From NCBI GenBank assembly GCA_004794655.1, contig SMMW01000001.1, positions 7,364,501 to 7,428,500 on the forward strand: a stretch of 64,000 nt of DNA, given 5' to 3'. Of this stretch, positions 1-20,361 are shown piece after piece. The stretch comes from Marisa cornuarietis (taxonomy: Eukaryota; Mollusca; Gastropoda; Architaenioglossa; Ampullariidae). The position numbers and the translations under genes are program-made. How positions within the stretch are numbered: position 1 is the first letter of the stretch; every line of letters begins with the position of its first letter. Below the pieces are notes generated by a model, which made no database searches, had not been told where the DNA came from, and saw only the letters and a list, made by a program, of their open reading frames with translations.

Positions 1-232
1 ATTCTGGTCCTACAAAAATTGCACTTTTCCCCAGGAGTTAAAGAGTGTTTTTACTTTCAAGAACTGCTTATTTGAAAGCAGTGGTTTGCTTATTACTAAT
101 AATATTAATATTTTGCATACTGTGAGGATCTACAGCAGTTTTGATGGGCAAATGTTTTTCAATGTTTTAAGTCTTGTTAAATTTTTTGTACCCATTTGCA
201 CTGTATACTGTTGATGTGTGTGTCTGTTTCAG

Positions 233-1841
233 TCATGGCATTTGTCACCTACATCCTAGTGGCAGGTGTAGTAATGGGTACCCAAGAAAGGCAAGTGTAG
301 GGTGCATGCATACCTGAATGTTATGATACATTCAGCTTACATGCATTCAAGCATAGCTGCATAAACATTTGTAGGTCCTTTTTTATTTCATAAAATTGCC
401 TTTGGAGAGATATTGAGTATCACAGGAACTGGAAAAGAGACACAAATGCTTATGGATTTTAGCTTTTATTTTTTTCTTTCTAGGTCAGTGAATTATTATC
501 AGAACTAGAGATGAGCTAGCTAAAGAGAAATATTGACCATTGCTGGTTACAGGTTCACTCCAGAACAACTAGGGATTCAAGCAAGCACAGCTTTGGTGTG
601 GGTAGTTATTGAGCTTCTGGCTACACTGCTCAGTCTTTATTTGTTAAACCTCAACACAGAACTCAAGTATACAGATATCATTGCCTATGCAGGATACAAG
701 TTTGTTGGGTGAGATAGTCTTTAGAGATAGCATGCATTATTGATCTATAACACCATAATTCTGCCTTTACATTCTTCTTGCTTTTTTCCTAAATTATCAA
801 GTGGTCTTTTTCCCCTGATGTGAAATCGACATGATTTTTGTTTGACAATATGTGCATTTCAGGCCTGTCGTTAGGTTTGATTAAAAATTGACTGGAGAAT
901 GTTTCTGTCAGATAAAGTGTGTCATGTCTGTGCTTTAAAATTATCATAATGAGATCAGTTGATGTGAAATATAAACCTGCTAATTGAACTACAAGTATTT
1001 CCATAATGACCAGTATTCTTGCAGTAATCAATACTACCATTTCTTTGTGAGCTGTCCATATGACCTTCCCTCCCATATACACACAACTGCATGTTACACA
1101 AGTTAACATCATAAGAGCATTGATCATCAAAGTGTCTCTTTGTCAAATAATCTTTTTCTGTTGTCTCCAGCATGATTTTCAGTCTGTTGTCTGGACTTGC
1201 TTTCCATGGGACTGGCTATTATGTAGCATTATTATGGTTTGGAGCATCTCTGACATTCTTTTTGGTAAGTATCATTAATGATTCCCACCTCACGTGAATA
1301 CTCCATGAAATTATGATATATATCACAAATTATTTGCATTAAGAAATCACAAGATTTTATAAAACTGAATCACATCAGGACTTCAACATTAATATAGTTG
1401 TTAGCAACTAATTTGAGTAGAACATGAAAGTGAAGTTGTCTGCTTGGATTACTTAAAATTATACTTTTCCTGTTTTTAGTTTAAGTTGGCCACACTATAC
1501 ACAAGTTTCTAATTCGCAGCTTAGTCTCATAAACTAGTTTTTTTCTTTGGGGAAGGTGGTTGAAAGTAAGAAAAAGGTTGAATGTACTGGTTGTATCTTT
1601 ATAATTATGCATAATTTGTTTCAGTGTTGTGTCATATTGTTAGCCCTTTTTTAATACTTACAATTTTTCTCGTACTCAGGTTCGTACATTGCGACAGCAA
1701 GTTCTGCCATATGCTGCAGCTTCTGATGGATATGCACATGGCACAAAACGCAGCCTTTACCTCATCTTGTCCATCTCTCTTTTGCAGCCAGTTCTTATGT
1801 GGTGGCTTACTTCTCATATTATGTTTGGAAAGAAACTGTAG
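233..1841 (+). CDS. YIF1: YIF1 family Golgi/ER transport membrane protein, C-terminal part
   Basis: Four exons are readable: 233-290, 553-708, 1171-1264 and 1680-1841 (stop TAG 1839-1841). The frame enters at 233 with two bases of a split codon, so the N-terminal half lies before the window. The product contains the YIF1 core: an MAFVTYILVAG membrane segment, the conserved FTPEQLGIQAS stretch, an acidic loop followed by AYAGYKFVG, a hydrophobic segment LLSGLAFHGTGYYVALLWFG, and RTLR before a last transmembrane region ending in GKKL. YIF1 proteins are multi-pass partners of YIPF/Yip1 and small GTPases in ER-Golgi traffic (family knowledge). The first visible intron (291-552) has a GC donor (AAG|GCAAGT) rather than GT; only that junction gives the E-R-F-T join. 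Identification is firm; YIF1A versus YIF1B is not decidable. Confidence 0.93.
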
Positions 1842-2963
1842 CATTTTTGCTGGTAGTATTTCCTTGCTCTGTTTGATATGCACAGCTCACATGCCATGGG
1901 CTAAACAGTGTTTGAAAGATGCTTATGAGTACAGTGAATACAATGCTGGACTGGGCATTCAGATAATTTGACACATCAAAGAAGCTTTACACTGTTCACC
2001 ATTTTTGATTGCCTATGAATATCCAACTAGCTTGTAGACCAGTCTACAAAGTTCAAAATTAATTATCAGGTAGGTCATAAATATAAACCAATTACTTGCC
2101 AACCCATAGGGAAATCATTTCACCCTGACATTGTGGCTGAGAGGGTGAGGATGAGAAAAATGGAATATGAATGAATACAGATACTGGAACATAAATGGAA
2201 AGAAGAATCATCACAAATACATTGGAGCCAAAACATATGCACACAATACTCATTGTTCAAGACTGGTACTGCCAGGGAACTGAGGGTTTTAAAGCTGTTT
2301 GGTAATAAGCTAATAAATTACATCTTCAGCAAGAAACTGTTTGCATTTGATGTTGGATCTAACACACATCGTCATAACACATTTGCATTCAAGGAATTTA
2401 CTGTGCACTACTGGTCACTTGCATCAACAAGCAGTGACCCAAGGTCACATGATAAAGTCCATATCCACAGCCAATAAAATGACAGTAGAATAACTAGATT
2501 TTATTAAACTGACTTTGGTCCTTCCAAAAAACAATCTAGATGTTTGCCATTTCATAGCATTATAATCATGTTTTTGGTATGTTCTGTACAGTCATAATTA
2601 TTGTATGCTTTTTAATTGCATCATACTTCAGCATCGTTTATAGGTTTGCTTTTTTCAGCTTTTAGGTATAATTTTCATGCCATGGAGATCTTAGAGCAAT
2701 GAGGATGTTGAAGTGGTTTTTTTTTTTTTTAATTTTTGACTTTTGTTTTGCATAACATTTTGTCATGCAGTACAAAGTACTATGCAATCTCTGATATAGA
2801 ATCTGGTTAATGTCTGTACATCTCTTCATTTAATAGCAAAAAAGCTCATTTATGAGGGTGGGGTATGATTTTTCAAGAAAACGTGCTGAATCATTGTTGG
2901 CGTTGAGGGTGGCTAATGGTAGTCAGGGTACACATTTCCAGTGGGAAGCATGTGATCACGCCT
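1842..2963 (+). other. YIF1 3' UTR and downstream non-coding DNA
   Basis: No supported gene is present. AATAAA hexamers at 2312-2317 and 2473-2478 are candidate polyadenylation signals for YIF1. The remainder is AT-rich with a T-tract near 2717-2730. Confidence 0.5.
2312..2317 (+). promoter_or_regulatory. Candidate polyadenylation signal for YIF1
   Basis: An AATAAA hexamer lies about 470 bp after the YIF1 stop; a second at 2473-2478 is equally possible. Confidence 0.3.
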
Positions 2964-3386
2964 TATTAATAATAATAATAATGAAGATTTTTATAGTGCA
3001 TATTCACACTCATAAGAGAGCATGTTCTTAGTGCTTAAAACGAGGAAGAGACATGGCCTAAATGGATAGGACACAAGGGACAGAAGAATAAACGACAGTA
3101 CTGACGACAGACAGAAAACAAAGATAGAAAACACAAATAGGCACCAAGTAACAGGAGCAAAGAAAGTAGTGATTCTGCAGAGAAAGATGGGTAGAAAAGT
3201 TGCAAGAGCAGGAGGGGGGGGTAAGAAAGACTAGCATTTTGTGGACTGTTAGGAGTAATGCTCAAGGAAGAGGTGGGTTTTCAGTGCAGATTTGAAGGAT
3301 TCAATTGCAGGAAGGTGGCAGATATGGAAAGGGAGAGAGTTTCATTGTTTTGCTACACAGTAGCCAAAAATCCTGTGACCATATGT
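2964..3386 (-). mobile_element. 3' end of a CR1/L2-like LINE, copy A
   Basis: The left edge is a TAA/TTA microsatellite followed by a short tail that reads TTTTTATAGTGCATATTC and then sequence shared with the copies at 13.2-14.65 kb, 49.8-50.9 kb and 52.5-53.65 kb. On the minus strand it encodes the last residues of the element's ORF2 (a SFKSALKTHLFLEH-like ending seen in the other copies) and then the 3' UTR. Similarity stops near 3386, where the sequence diverges from the other copies, so this is a strongly 5'-truncated insertion. Confidence 0.8.
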
Positions 3387-6022
3387 TCTGTTTCGCATTT
3401 CAGAGATTAAGCCAGCAGTGGTTATGCTGGCAGTATTGAATATTAGCCAGGGTTGTGATGTGTTGTGCCAATAAGAAAACCTCACCATCATGCTGGCCAT
3501 TATGGTTATTTTCAGCAAAGCAACTCAAATATTTTGATTGAGCTATATAATATAGGTTTCATCCTAGTAAATGCACATCATGAAATATTATCATTGTAAT
3601 AAACAGTCTTAAAAAATTTACATACATGTGAATTATGATGTAGAACATATAATCATACTCATTCTGACTATGCATGCAGGAATAACTGACTTTATAGAGA
3701 TGCAAAACATCATAACCAAAAACCCAGATGTAGATCAAAAACAAACTGGCTGCAGACAGACGTATGATGCGATATCACATACTGTGAAAATTTGTCAGAA
3801 AAAGCATCATGGAAAGCAGTTTTGATTGCAAATATATTAGCCACTGTCAGAACTGGCTTAATCTCTGCTTTGAAAGCAGATCTTTTTGTGGATGAAGAGG
3901 AACCACCAGCATTTTCGCTTTTCTCCACATACAGGCCCACTCAAATTTAATAGTGTAGGTTTTGGGACATTACACAACGATTGCATATCTTGAAAACTTA
4001 TGAAGTTTTGGCAATATAAAAAGTTGGTAGTTCATGTTAAGGATGGAGTAACAGAACTACATTCATGCTAACAAAGCATTCAAAGTGCAGCAATGTATTT
4101 CTAAGTTCTAAAACTTTACTTTTTACTGATACTATTCTTTCTTTAGTAATAGTCAAAGTGTGATGAAAAATGGCAAAGTCTCTTAGAAAAATTGTGGTCT
4201 GTGGGGAGGGATATCTTGTACGTTTGCATATTTGAAATTAATAAAGATGGAATGTAAATTTTCTTGTAACAGTTACCTTCACCAATCTTAACTTACATAT
4301 TTTTAGTGTGTGCCCTGTTTTTAGAATGACAAGGCTACAACAAAAGTTAGCGTCTGGCTGGTAAGATGAACCCAAACTACTGACAGTGTTAATGCATGTG
4401 GCAGCTTCATTGGCTGAGGCTCAACAACAATTTGGCCCCTAAGCTACCTCCACCAAACCCAGAAGTGCTACAAAAGATTAAACACAATAGTTTAAGGTCT
4501 TTGAAAACACCACAGGCAAAATGTGAAACCTATCTAGAATGACATTTCTGCCCACTCCAAAACCAGGCTGGTACTCTCCACCTTCCCAAATGCATAGAAA
4601 ACTTGGTCCCAACATCTGAAGTGAAACAAAATGTAGATACACTAAAATAAAAACCTTTACAGATCTTACACATAAAAAAAGACAAGAATTTCTAAAATGG
4701 TTAGGACCTTGAAAGACCACCTGACCATACAAAATAAAGTTAGGGTGGTATGGGCCTATCACCACCAGATGCAAAGATGTTTCACTGGGTAACAGCATGG
4801 AGACAAGAAAAGGCAAAACATCTCATGGTGGACATATTGGCCAGATTATTCCTGATACCAGCAAAGAACCAAGAGAAATGGCTACAGCTAGCATTAGATC
4901 AAGGGGCTGCCAAGGTTTATCAAAGTTAAAAGATTAGTAATGACCATGAATATGAAATATATGGTGTTTAGTGTGGCATCACCAGTTTCCTTCCACTTTT
5001 TTAAAGACATGATCATATAAGGCGAAACAAAGATTTGGTGTGATCTTAAGCTTGCAACTTTGAAAAAACAAGAATGCATGTGTACACGGACAGGTGCATA
5101 CCCACACATTTTCATACTTGTCACAAATTATAACATTCCACATCTGCAGTGAAAGCAGTCAAAGCACTTGGGTCACACAACCCAATAATAAAGAAAAGGA
5201 ATATGCATATTTCTGTTTTATAATTTTTAAGACCATTTCTTTCGTCAGGTAGTGCAATAGATATTTTAACTTTACAACAATACTGACAATAAAATTCAAG
5301 GTCTTTGCATTACTCCCACTAACCACTCAAAAATGAAAACCATAAATATGAAGACTAAATCATTCCAGATAAATGTTTACACCGCTTCAAGCATCTTCAG
5401 TCATGTCAACGGGTCATAAGCAAGACAATCAGAGCTTTAATCGTCACAAAAGAAAGTAACCACAAAGCAAATAATCACAATATCACTGCCTTCAATTGCC
5501 ATTTAACCAAATTTGTTTCTGATCCTAAGGCAATTTTAGAAATATGAAATACTTGGCAATGAGCTGGAAGGTAACTATCATACTCATTCTAAAAACCAAC
5601 TTTCAAGCAACAATGATTACATTGCAAAATACTTTGCTTTCACAGATAAATATCATGAAGAGGCATATGCTCTGTGTTCTCATCCAGTCAACCCATCTTT
5701 TTCATACAAATATCAAATATGCTCAGCAATTTTATGTGCCAAAACATTAATGTTTAAGAAATAAAACTTCTCTTTGCCATGTTCTTCTAACATATACAAC
5801 CTGGACACTTTAGTCTTGCCCCCTAATCTGATACCAATGCAAGAACATTAAATGATAAATTTAGGGACAAAGACAACTGGCTTCTCATGAATAGCAGACT
5901 TTTACTTCTTTCAGATGCACCACGAAATAGCTGTTTCTTCCCAGAAAGACTGGATTAATTAAGCCTGCATACCACAGTTTAACAATGCATTGTCTCAAGT
6001 AGTGCACTTATGAACATTCAGT
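3387..6022. other. Intergenic DNA between YIF1 and SRP9, including SRP9 3' UTR
   Basis: No gene was recognised. The open frames here lack family resemblance or splice-supported continuation. The final several hundred bases next to 6022 are probably SRP9 3' UTR (minus strand). A minus-strand open frame at 4478-4816 and plus-strand fragments around 4810-4930 were examined and could not be assigned. Confidence 0.5.
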
Positions 6023-7899
6023 TCATTTTTCTTTCGAGGCCATATGTCGCATAAGTTGGCTGGTCAGTTTCTCTACTTTTCTGACATCTTGTGCATGTTC
6101 TGTTCTGTACTGTAGACACTACAACAAAAAAGAACATTAAAAATACAACGAAGTACAAAACACTATTCAACATGAAATTTAGGTTGAAAAGTAGTTAGTA
6201 ATTTAGCAGGAAAAAAATATTAATTTTTATTTAAAATTTTGAATTCACTGGCTTAATGTTTTTAACATCAATTTCAGCATTTTTATGTCAAACCCTACCT
6301 ACCGCTAAAAAATGTTACTGGCCTCCCATTCCCCACTGCAACACCTTTGGTTTTTTCACATAACAGTGAAATATTCATGAAAAAAGAATTTTGAAACAGC
6401 TGTTAAAAGAAAATTTGCATTTACCCTTGGCCATTTGTGTCATGTACTTTCCCTCTTCTGCTACACTAAAAACTAAGTGAAGATAAAACTAGAATAAGTA
6501 AAAAAAAAAAGCCAGATTTAGAAAACTGACAACTGCATTATGCAGCACATATTACCTGCATGACAAATAAGGTCTACTTCAAAAGCATTTATCTGTACAT
6601 AAAAAGGAGATACATACCACCTTATTGTCTGTTATCTTCATCACCAGTTTTCCATCACAGTGTCTATATTTAATGACGTAGCGGCACTGAAATAGATTTT
6701 TAAAGCAAATATCTAATCACTTGTGTTTTCAATTAGAAATAAAAACACTATAAGACAATCAGCTCCTTGCAAATATCTAAAATGTTGTCAAAAGAGCTGC
6801 TTCATCTAAACAAAAAAACAAAAAAATTGTTATACAGTGACTTCAGTTATGATCCTTAATTATGATTGAGGTCTTTACTGAAAACAAGGATTAAACATAT
6901 AACAAAGTATATGAAAATATCGCATCAATGAAATTCATTATAAAAAGTTGTTGGTAGGCCTAACTGTGTTCTTATATGCTGGCTATCATCATAATATCTG
7001 TTGTTAAAGCACTGATGTGTGATCCTGCAGTTTGTGTTTATAGCAAGCACAGCACATCTAACTTTGGCATGCTTTTATCAGTGAACATTGTCTCAGACTG
7101 GCTGATTTACAGATCTGATGAACCCTGGCTACTAAACTGCTGACCACTGACCAGACGGAAATTTTATCTAGTTGGCCATACTTAGGAATTTCATCTGCCT
7201 TCACCATTGTTGGAAAAGTGTTTCTTCTCTGTTTATGACTTGCTAGAGTTTGGGAATGGCTGCTCAATTCAATCATTTGCAAATTTGACTACCACATTAG
7301 TTGGTTCAACCATGGCCCATAACTGATTTGATCCCTGTCCATAATCAATTCAACCACAGTCCATAGTTGATTTGACAATTGCCTAAAATCGATTCAACCA
7401 CATCATCATGCATGGAATTTGGCTATAAAATAAATGAATTTTAGTGTCGTCGATTTCATCAAAACCGGGTCCGCTGGCGAGGTGTTGTTGCGGCCCTATG
7501 TCCTCGAGGAGTAACAAGGAATGATGATGAGTGCGCCTTCATGCAGCATCAGACAATAGCCCGACACTTACACTGTGTACAAGTGCATGCCTGCTTTATA
7601 TGAGTCCAAGTACGACCTTCTTCTTGGGTGGACACTAAATCTCGTGAACGGAGTCTAGCTTTACCCCTAACCTAAAGCCTAAACACAGACCCTATTACTC
7701 CAGCCCTGAAAAATAAAACGGTGTATGGTACGCAAGCATGTTCCTCGGTTTTTGCCTAAGTTTGGCCTTGAAAAAACTTACTAGGTGCATAGTAATTTTT
7801 ATGCAGAACAAATGAAGTCATTCTCACCCGTGATGGGTCGTTCATATATAATCTTTCAGCTGCCTTAGCAAATTCTTCCCAAGTTGCAAAGAATGTCAT
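6023..7899 (-). CDS. SRP9: Signal recognition particle 9 kDa protein (SRP9)
   Basis: There are three exons on the minus strand: 7899-7828, 6686-6618 and 6118-6023 (stop TGA at 6025-6023), giving 78 aa against about 86 aa in mammals. Exon 1 encodes MTFFATWEEFAKAAERLY, the conserved TWEEF start of the family. Exon 2 carries the RNA-binding strand region CRYVIKYRHCDGKLVMKITD. Exon 3 carries CLQYRTEHAQDVRKVEKL and QLMRHMASKEK. SRP9 pairs with SRP14 to form the Alu-domain protein of the cytosolic signal recognition particle, which delays translation elongation (family knowledge). All junctions are GT-AG with consistent phase. The gene is divergent from Ena/VASP, 625 bp apart at the start codons. 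Intron 1 carries a phrase-type repeat. Confidence 0.96.
7285..7760 (+). repeat. Phrase repeat family I ('GATTCAACCA') plus adjoining GC-rich repeat block
   Basis: Between 7285 and 7410 the motif GATTCAACCACAGTCCATAG recurs in degenerate form about every 25-30 bases (TTCAACCATGGCCCATAA, TTCAACCACAGTCCATAG, ATTCAACCACATCATC). It ends in a tail GGAATTTGGCTATAAAATA. A more GC-rich block at 7440-7760 (GTCCGCTGGCGAGGTGTTG) follows. Related sequence occurs at 30800-30925 (minus orientation) and 45705-45845. It sits in SRP9 intron 1. Confidence 0.6.
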
Positions 7900-8523
7900 A
7901 ATTGCAGATACCGTATGGCGTTTTAGAACTTCGCTTCTATGAGCTAGCCTCTATTCGTCATTTCCGGTAACAACGCACATACAATTTTTTTTAATTAATA
8001 AGATCACATTACCTAAAGTTGTAGATAAAAACCTGGATAATAGAGAAAAAACATAACTGTATTTATAGTTTCATTTCATAAATTCTTTCATGTTAATTAT
8101 GCAGATAACTTGATTCCGCAGAACAGCCAGTCATGGCGTCGAGGAAGGAAGCGAATGTCTGATTCACGTCAATCATGTAGTTCGTTGCAATATAGGTTTT
8201 AGATAATACAGTTCAGGCTAACGCACCACGTTTAAATTTATATCTGAAAACTGTTACACAGTTTTTGATGTGTGTTATGATTTTATTATCCTGATTAAAC
8301 GAACGCACTTATCATCTTTCTCACTTCCTTGGAAGGAGAGTTGCTGCAGAGAGAAAAAAAAATTCCATTCAGTTCCTGATTTGGTTTGCATTGTTACGAT
8401 TGCTCACATTCGCATTCACTTTCTGAAGGATTTTACTTAACAGACATTATACTTCAAACGCATATGTGGCTTTTCTAATGGAATAATATCTTCAGGAAAA
8501 CATCTGTGTTGTAAACAATCATC
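7900..8523. promoter_or_regulatory. Divergent promoter interval between SRP9 and Ena/VASP
   Basis: This is the 624-bp gap between the SRP9 start codon and the proposed Ena/VASP start codon. It holds an ETS-like TTTCCGGTAA motif near 7959 close to the SRP9 start and no recognisable TATA box at a convincing position. Transcription start sites cannot be placed from sequence alone. Confidence 0.45.
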
Positions 8524-17011
<8,488 letters not shown>

Positions 17012-19909
17012 CCTGATGGCTTCCCACTCGTGTTAGGACACAAGATAACTGAACTATGACAAGCTGCAGCTGGATGAGATGACAGCTAAATTGGTGTCAT
17101 CTAGCTAGCTTCAGAAAGAGGGATAAATATCAGGCTGTGTCTTCAGAAGGAGGGATAACATTTGGCTGTGTCTCTGAAAGCTTTATGCTATAGACATGTG
17201 TTTTTTATCATGCTGCAAATAGCGGTTCAAAGAAAGTTTTTTTTTTTTTTAAGTTCAAAACCGCTGCTGTCATCATCAGTTTTCATGCATTGTGCAGAGT
17301 CTTGTGAGTCGCTGATTCAAAAACCTTAAAGTGCACTATCTGGATGGTAACATAAGGTGTGACCTCTCTCATTTTCTCACTGTATGTCTTGAGTGCTTAC
17401 TCACAGACATAACAAAGCATAAGCAGAGAAGTTGCATAGATCTCTTGTACTGATTTGTGCCCTTGCATGGCCATAGCACTAATAGTATTCAGCAGCCACT
17501 TACCTGTCTCATTGACATCCAAAGAAAGCTGTAAATGGAAGTGATTGACAGTGAAATAACCAGGGGATATGTTCACCTTTATCTTTAAGAACCTAATAAC
17601 ATTGACATATCCATGAGTACTCACTTCAAGAATAGAACAAACATGGACGAACAAATATTGCATTTTGTTTAAGAAATAGAAGGTTTTTAATGTTGGAAGT
17701 GAAATTAATTTTTCATTGCGCGTGGGGTGACGAAATGTACGAAATTGCATTTGTGGTATCACATAATCAGATGGGATCAAAGAAAAAGTTTAAATATGTA
17801 AAATCTGATACAAAAATCATTGTTTTTGTTGCCCATAATGTGAACATGACAGAGTGTGCCTGTGTGTGACATTTACTAATTGAAGCTTCTGTTTTAAATG
17901 ACAGACTTGAGCAACTTTTTTTTTTTTTTGGACTAGCTGAAAGCCATTCTAACTGCAATAGTAAAAGGATGTAGGCCTCTTCAGATCTCAGTCAGGTGAT
18001 TCTGTAATGATTGGTCAGCTGACTTGGCCACTGTCAAGTGGTAATCAGAATTCAGTGTCTTAACTGGTTCTTTACTGTGTGATGCTGATGAGTGAAAGAG
18101 TTGCTCCAAGCTGTATTTATTGCTTTATCTCTCTGCCAGCTTTTTGCATCATTGTCAGAGAGCTTGAGCCTCACTGAGATGAAAAGGTTAATGGCTCCAT
18201 GCATGCAGAGTGAGTGCAACTTTACCTTTGTTCATTCAGATTTTTTTTTTCTTCTTCTTCTCCACATCCCTAGCTCCTTCAGTTCCTTTTCCCTTTCTTA
18301 TTCTCTAACCATCCTCTCTCTCAATCACACACATGCGCAAACACAATTTCTTATCATCTTGTTTGTGCAGTGTGCCATGCCATACAAATGTGATTATGAT
18401 TGCATTGAATACATTATTGCTTTGATATTATTAAGCAGATAGCTTTGCTTCTTTTTTTGCTCAATTTTTTTTAATGTGTTACTCGTGTTTAATTTTGAGT
18501 CAACTGCTTTTATTCAAAGTCAGGTGCAGTCATTGTTTGATGACAGAAGTGTTTTCCCTTCTGCTACATGCAAGCCAATTTAGCAGTCCTTCAGTTTGTA
18601 TAGTTGGTACTTCCTTGTACATGCACAAGATTCACAAGAAAGAAGAAAATGGTTGATGGCTTGAGTGGCACAGAAATGAAGCAGCTTCTAGTGGATTTTT
18701 GTTTTTTGTTTTTTTTTCTCATCCATTTAATACCTGTGTTTATATTACTAAATGTGCATTGATCAGACCATAACAGTAGCTGAAGATGATGGAGAATTTA
18801 GTTTTTATTTTGGTAGATGCTGCTTCAAAATTCTCATACACCCTTCCACCTCTCCATAAGTATTATCTGTACATAGTTCAGCAGGAACCTTTCACTGCAG
18901 ATTTGACATTATGTACTAAAGAGACAAAAAAAAAAAACAGTTGAATATTGTAAATATGCTCCAATGCTCTTGTGCAATTATGTACCACTAATACTTCATC
19001 TGGCTAACAAATCAAACCAGTTTAGTCTTATTTTACACATAATTTTTCCACGCATTGCCCTAAATGTATAAATTTGTTTGTTCAAAGTCATTTTCCTTAA
19101 GGCTTTTTATGATTTGGTGGGGGATCATTTGTGTCAAATATTTGTTCTTTTAAGTGCATATGACTAACATTTAGTACTTTAATGGTTCTCTCAATATAAA
19201 ATTAACATTGAACAAATTTAAATTGTACCTGTTTTTCATATTGTCGGCAGTTGTCTTTATCTGACCGCCTTGTTACTGATCATGTGTTTTTGTCTGTGCA
19301 CTGTTACATCTTTTGTGCAAGACTTCAATCTATTTTTAATTCATTTCTCTAGCTATCCATATCCCTATTGATTTCCCTGCAAGCACCCTTGCCCCCATTT
19401 GCCATGTACAAGGTTTTCCCTGTCATCATACATTGTTTTAACAGCTCATACCACAGTGTATTTGTACTTGACCTATTCATCATTAAAATATGTGTGTATT
19501 AGATGACTGCACTTGTTCACATTTTTTAGACTATGAGATGATGATTTTAACCATTGAGTGATCATAAAAAGAAATAAGGGTTGGGTTTCATATGAAGTCA
19601 TGAATGCATCTTTAAATCTATACATGCACTTTACATTAGTGTTGTGGTACACAGAGTAAACAGGAAGATATTTATAAGGTTTGGGCAGTGAGTGTGGATG
19701 TTCAAACAATGATTGTATGCACAGTTACACAAATTTAAGTAGAATGCTAAGCCTAAGAACTGAGGTAAATAAGGAGCAAGACATTAATTTGGTTGATATT
19801 TAACATTAAGTGTCAGCCTATTTTAAGTTCCACCTACACCTCTGTAACAGTTAGTCACATTTTGCTATTCCCAAGATTTCTTAGCAAAACTGAAAGCACA
19901 GGTGATGCA
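17012..19909 (+). other. Ena/VASP 3' UTR and intergenic DNA
   Basis: No gene was recognised in these 2.9 kb. The part next to the stop codon is presumably 3' UTR. The sequence is AT-rich with poly-A/T tracts; open frames are short and unsupported. Confidence 0.5.
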
Positions 19910-20361
19910 GAATGGTCCGTGACACCATTCCTGCCCACTGTCAAGATCCTGGTAACGAGCGACTGGCTGGCTCATGCGTCACTGCTTGCCAGACCCCTTG
20001 GAAATGTCTGTCTGCAAACATGAGTCGACAGGCCGACACCGTGAAAGGGATGGGGAGGGGCCACGAAACGGGTGAGACTTTCCTGCTAGCGTTGAAAAGG
20101 GTTGGGTAGGTCTTTTTGCACGCTTTCCCGTCGGAAAGGGTCGTACAAGGCAGCATATGGTGTGCAGGTCTTATTGCAGGGGGGTGGAAGGAGGGCTCAT
20201 CTGTAGGCGCTCTGTTCCACAAACGCTTGCCATTCTAGTCTCACTTTTCTGCATCGGCTGAGCCGTTTTTCAGTTTCGAAAAGATCCTAGACGCCTGCCT
20301 TTTACATACGTGCTAGCAGATCAGTTGTTTGGGTTAAAGTATCGCTGCCCAACTGACGACT
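19910..20361 (+). promoter_or_regulatory. CpG-rich putative promoter / 5' UTR of hydroxyacid oxidase
   Basis: This block is visibly richer in G, C and CpG (for example CCGACACCGTGAAAGGG, GGCCACGAAACGGGTG, TTTCCCGTCGGAAAGGG) than the flanking AT-rich DNA and ends at the HAO start codon. Its segment 20242-20300 has an imperfect second copy in HAO intron 1. Confidence 0.5.

Noticed and set aside
4478..4816. 112-residue minus-strand open frame
   Set aside because: No family resemblance, no splice context and low-complexity hydrophobic composition; probably chance.
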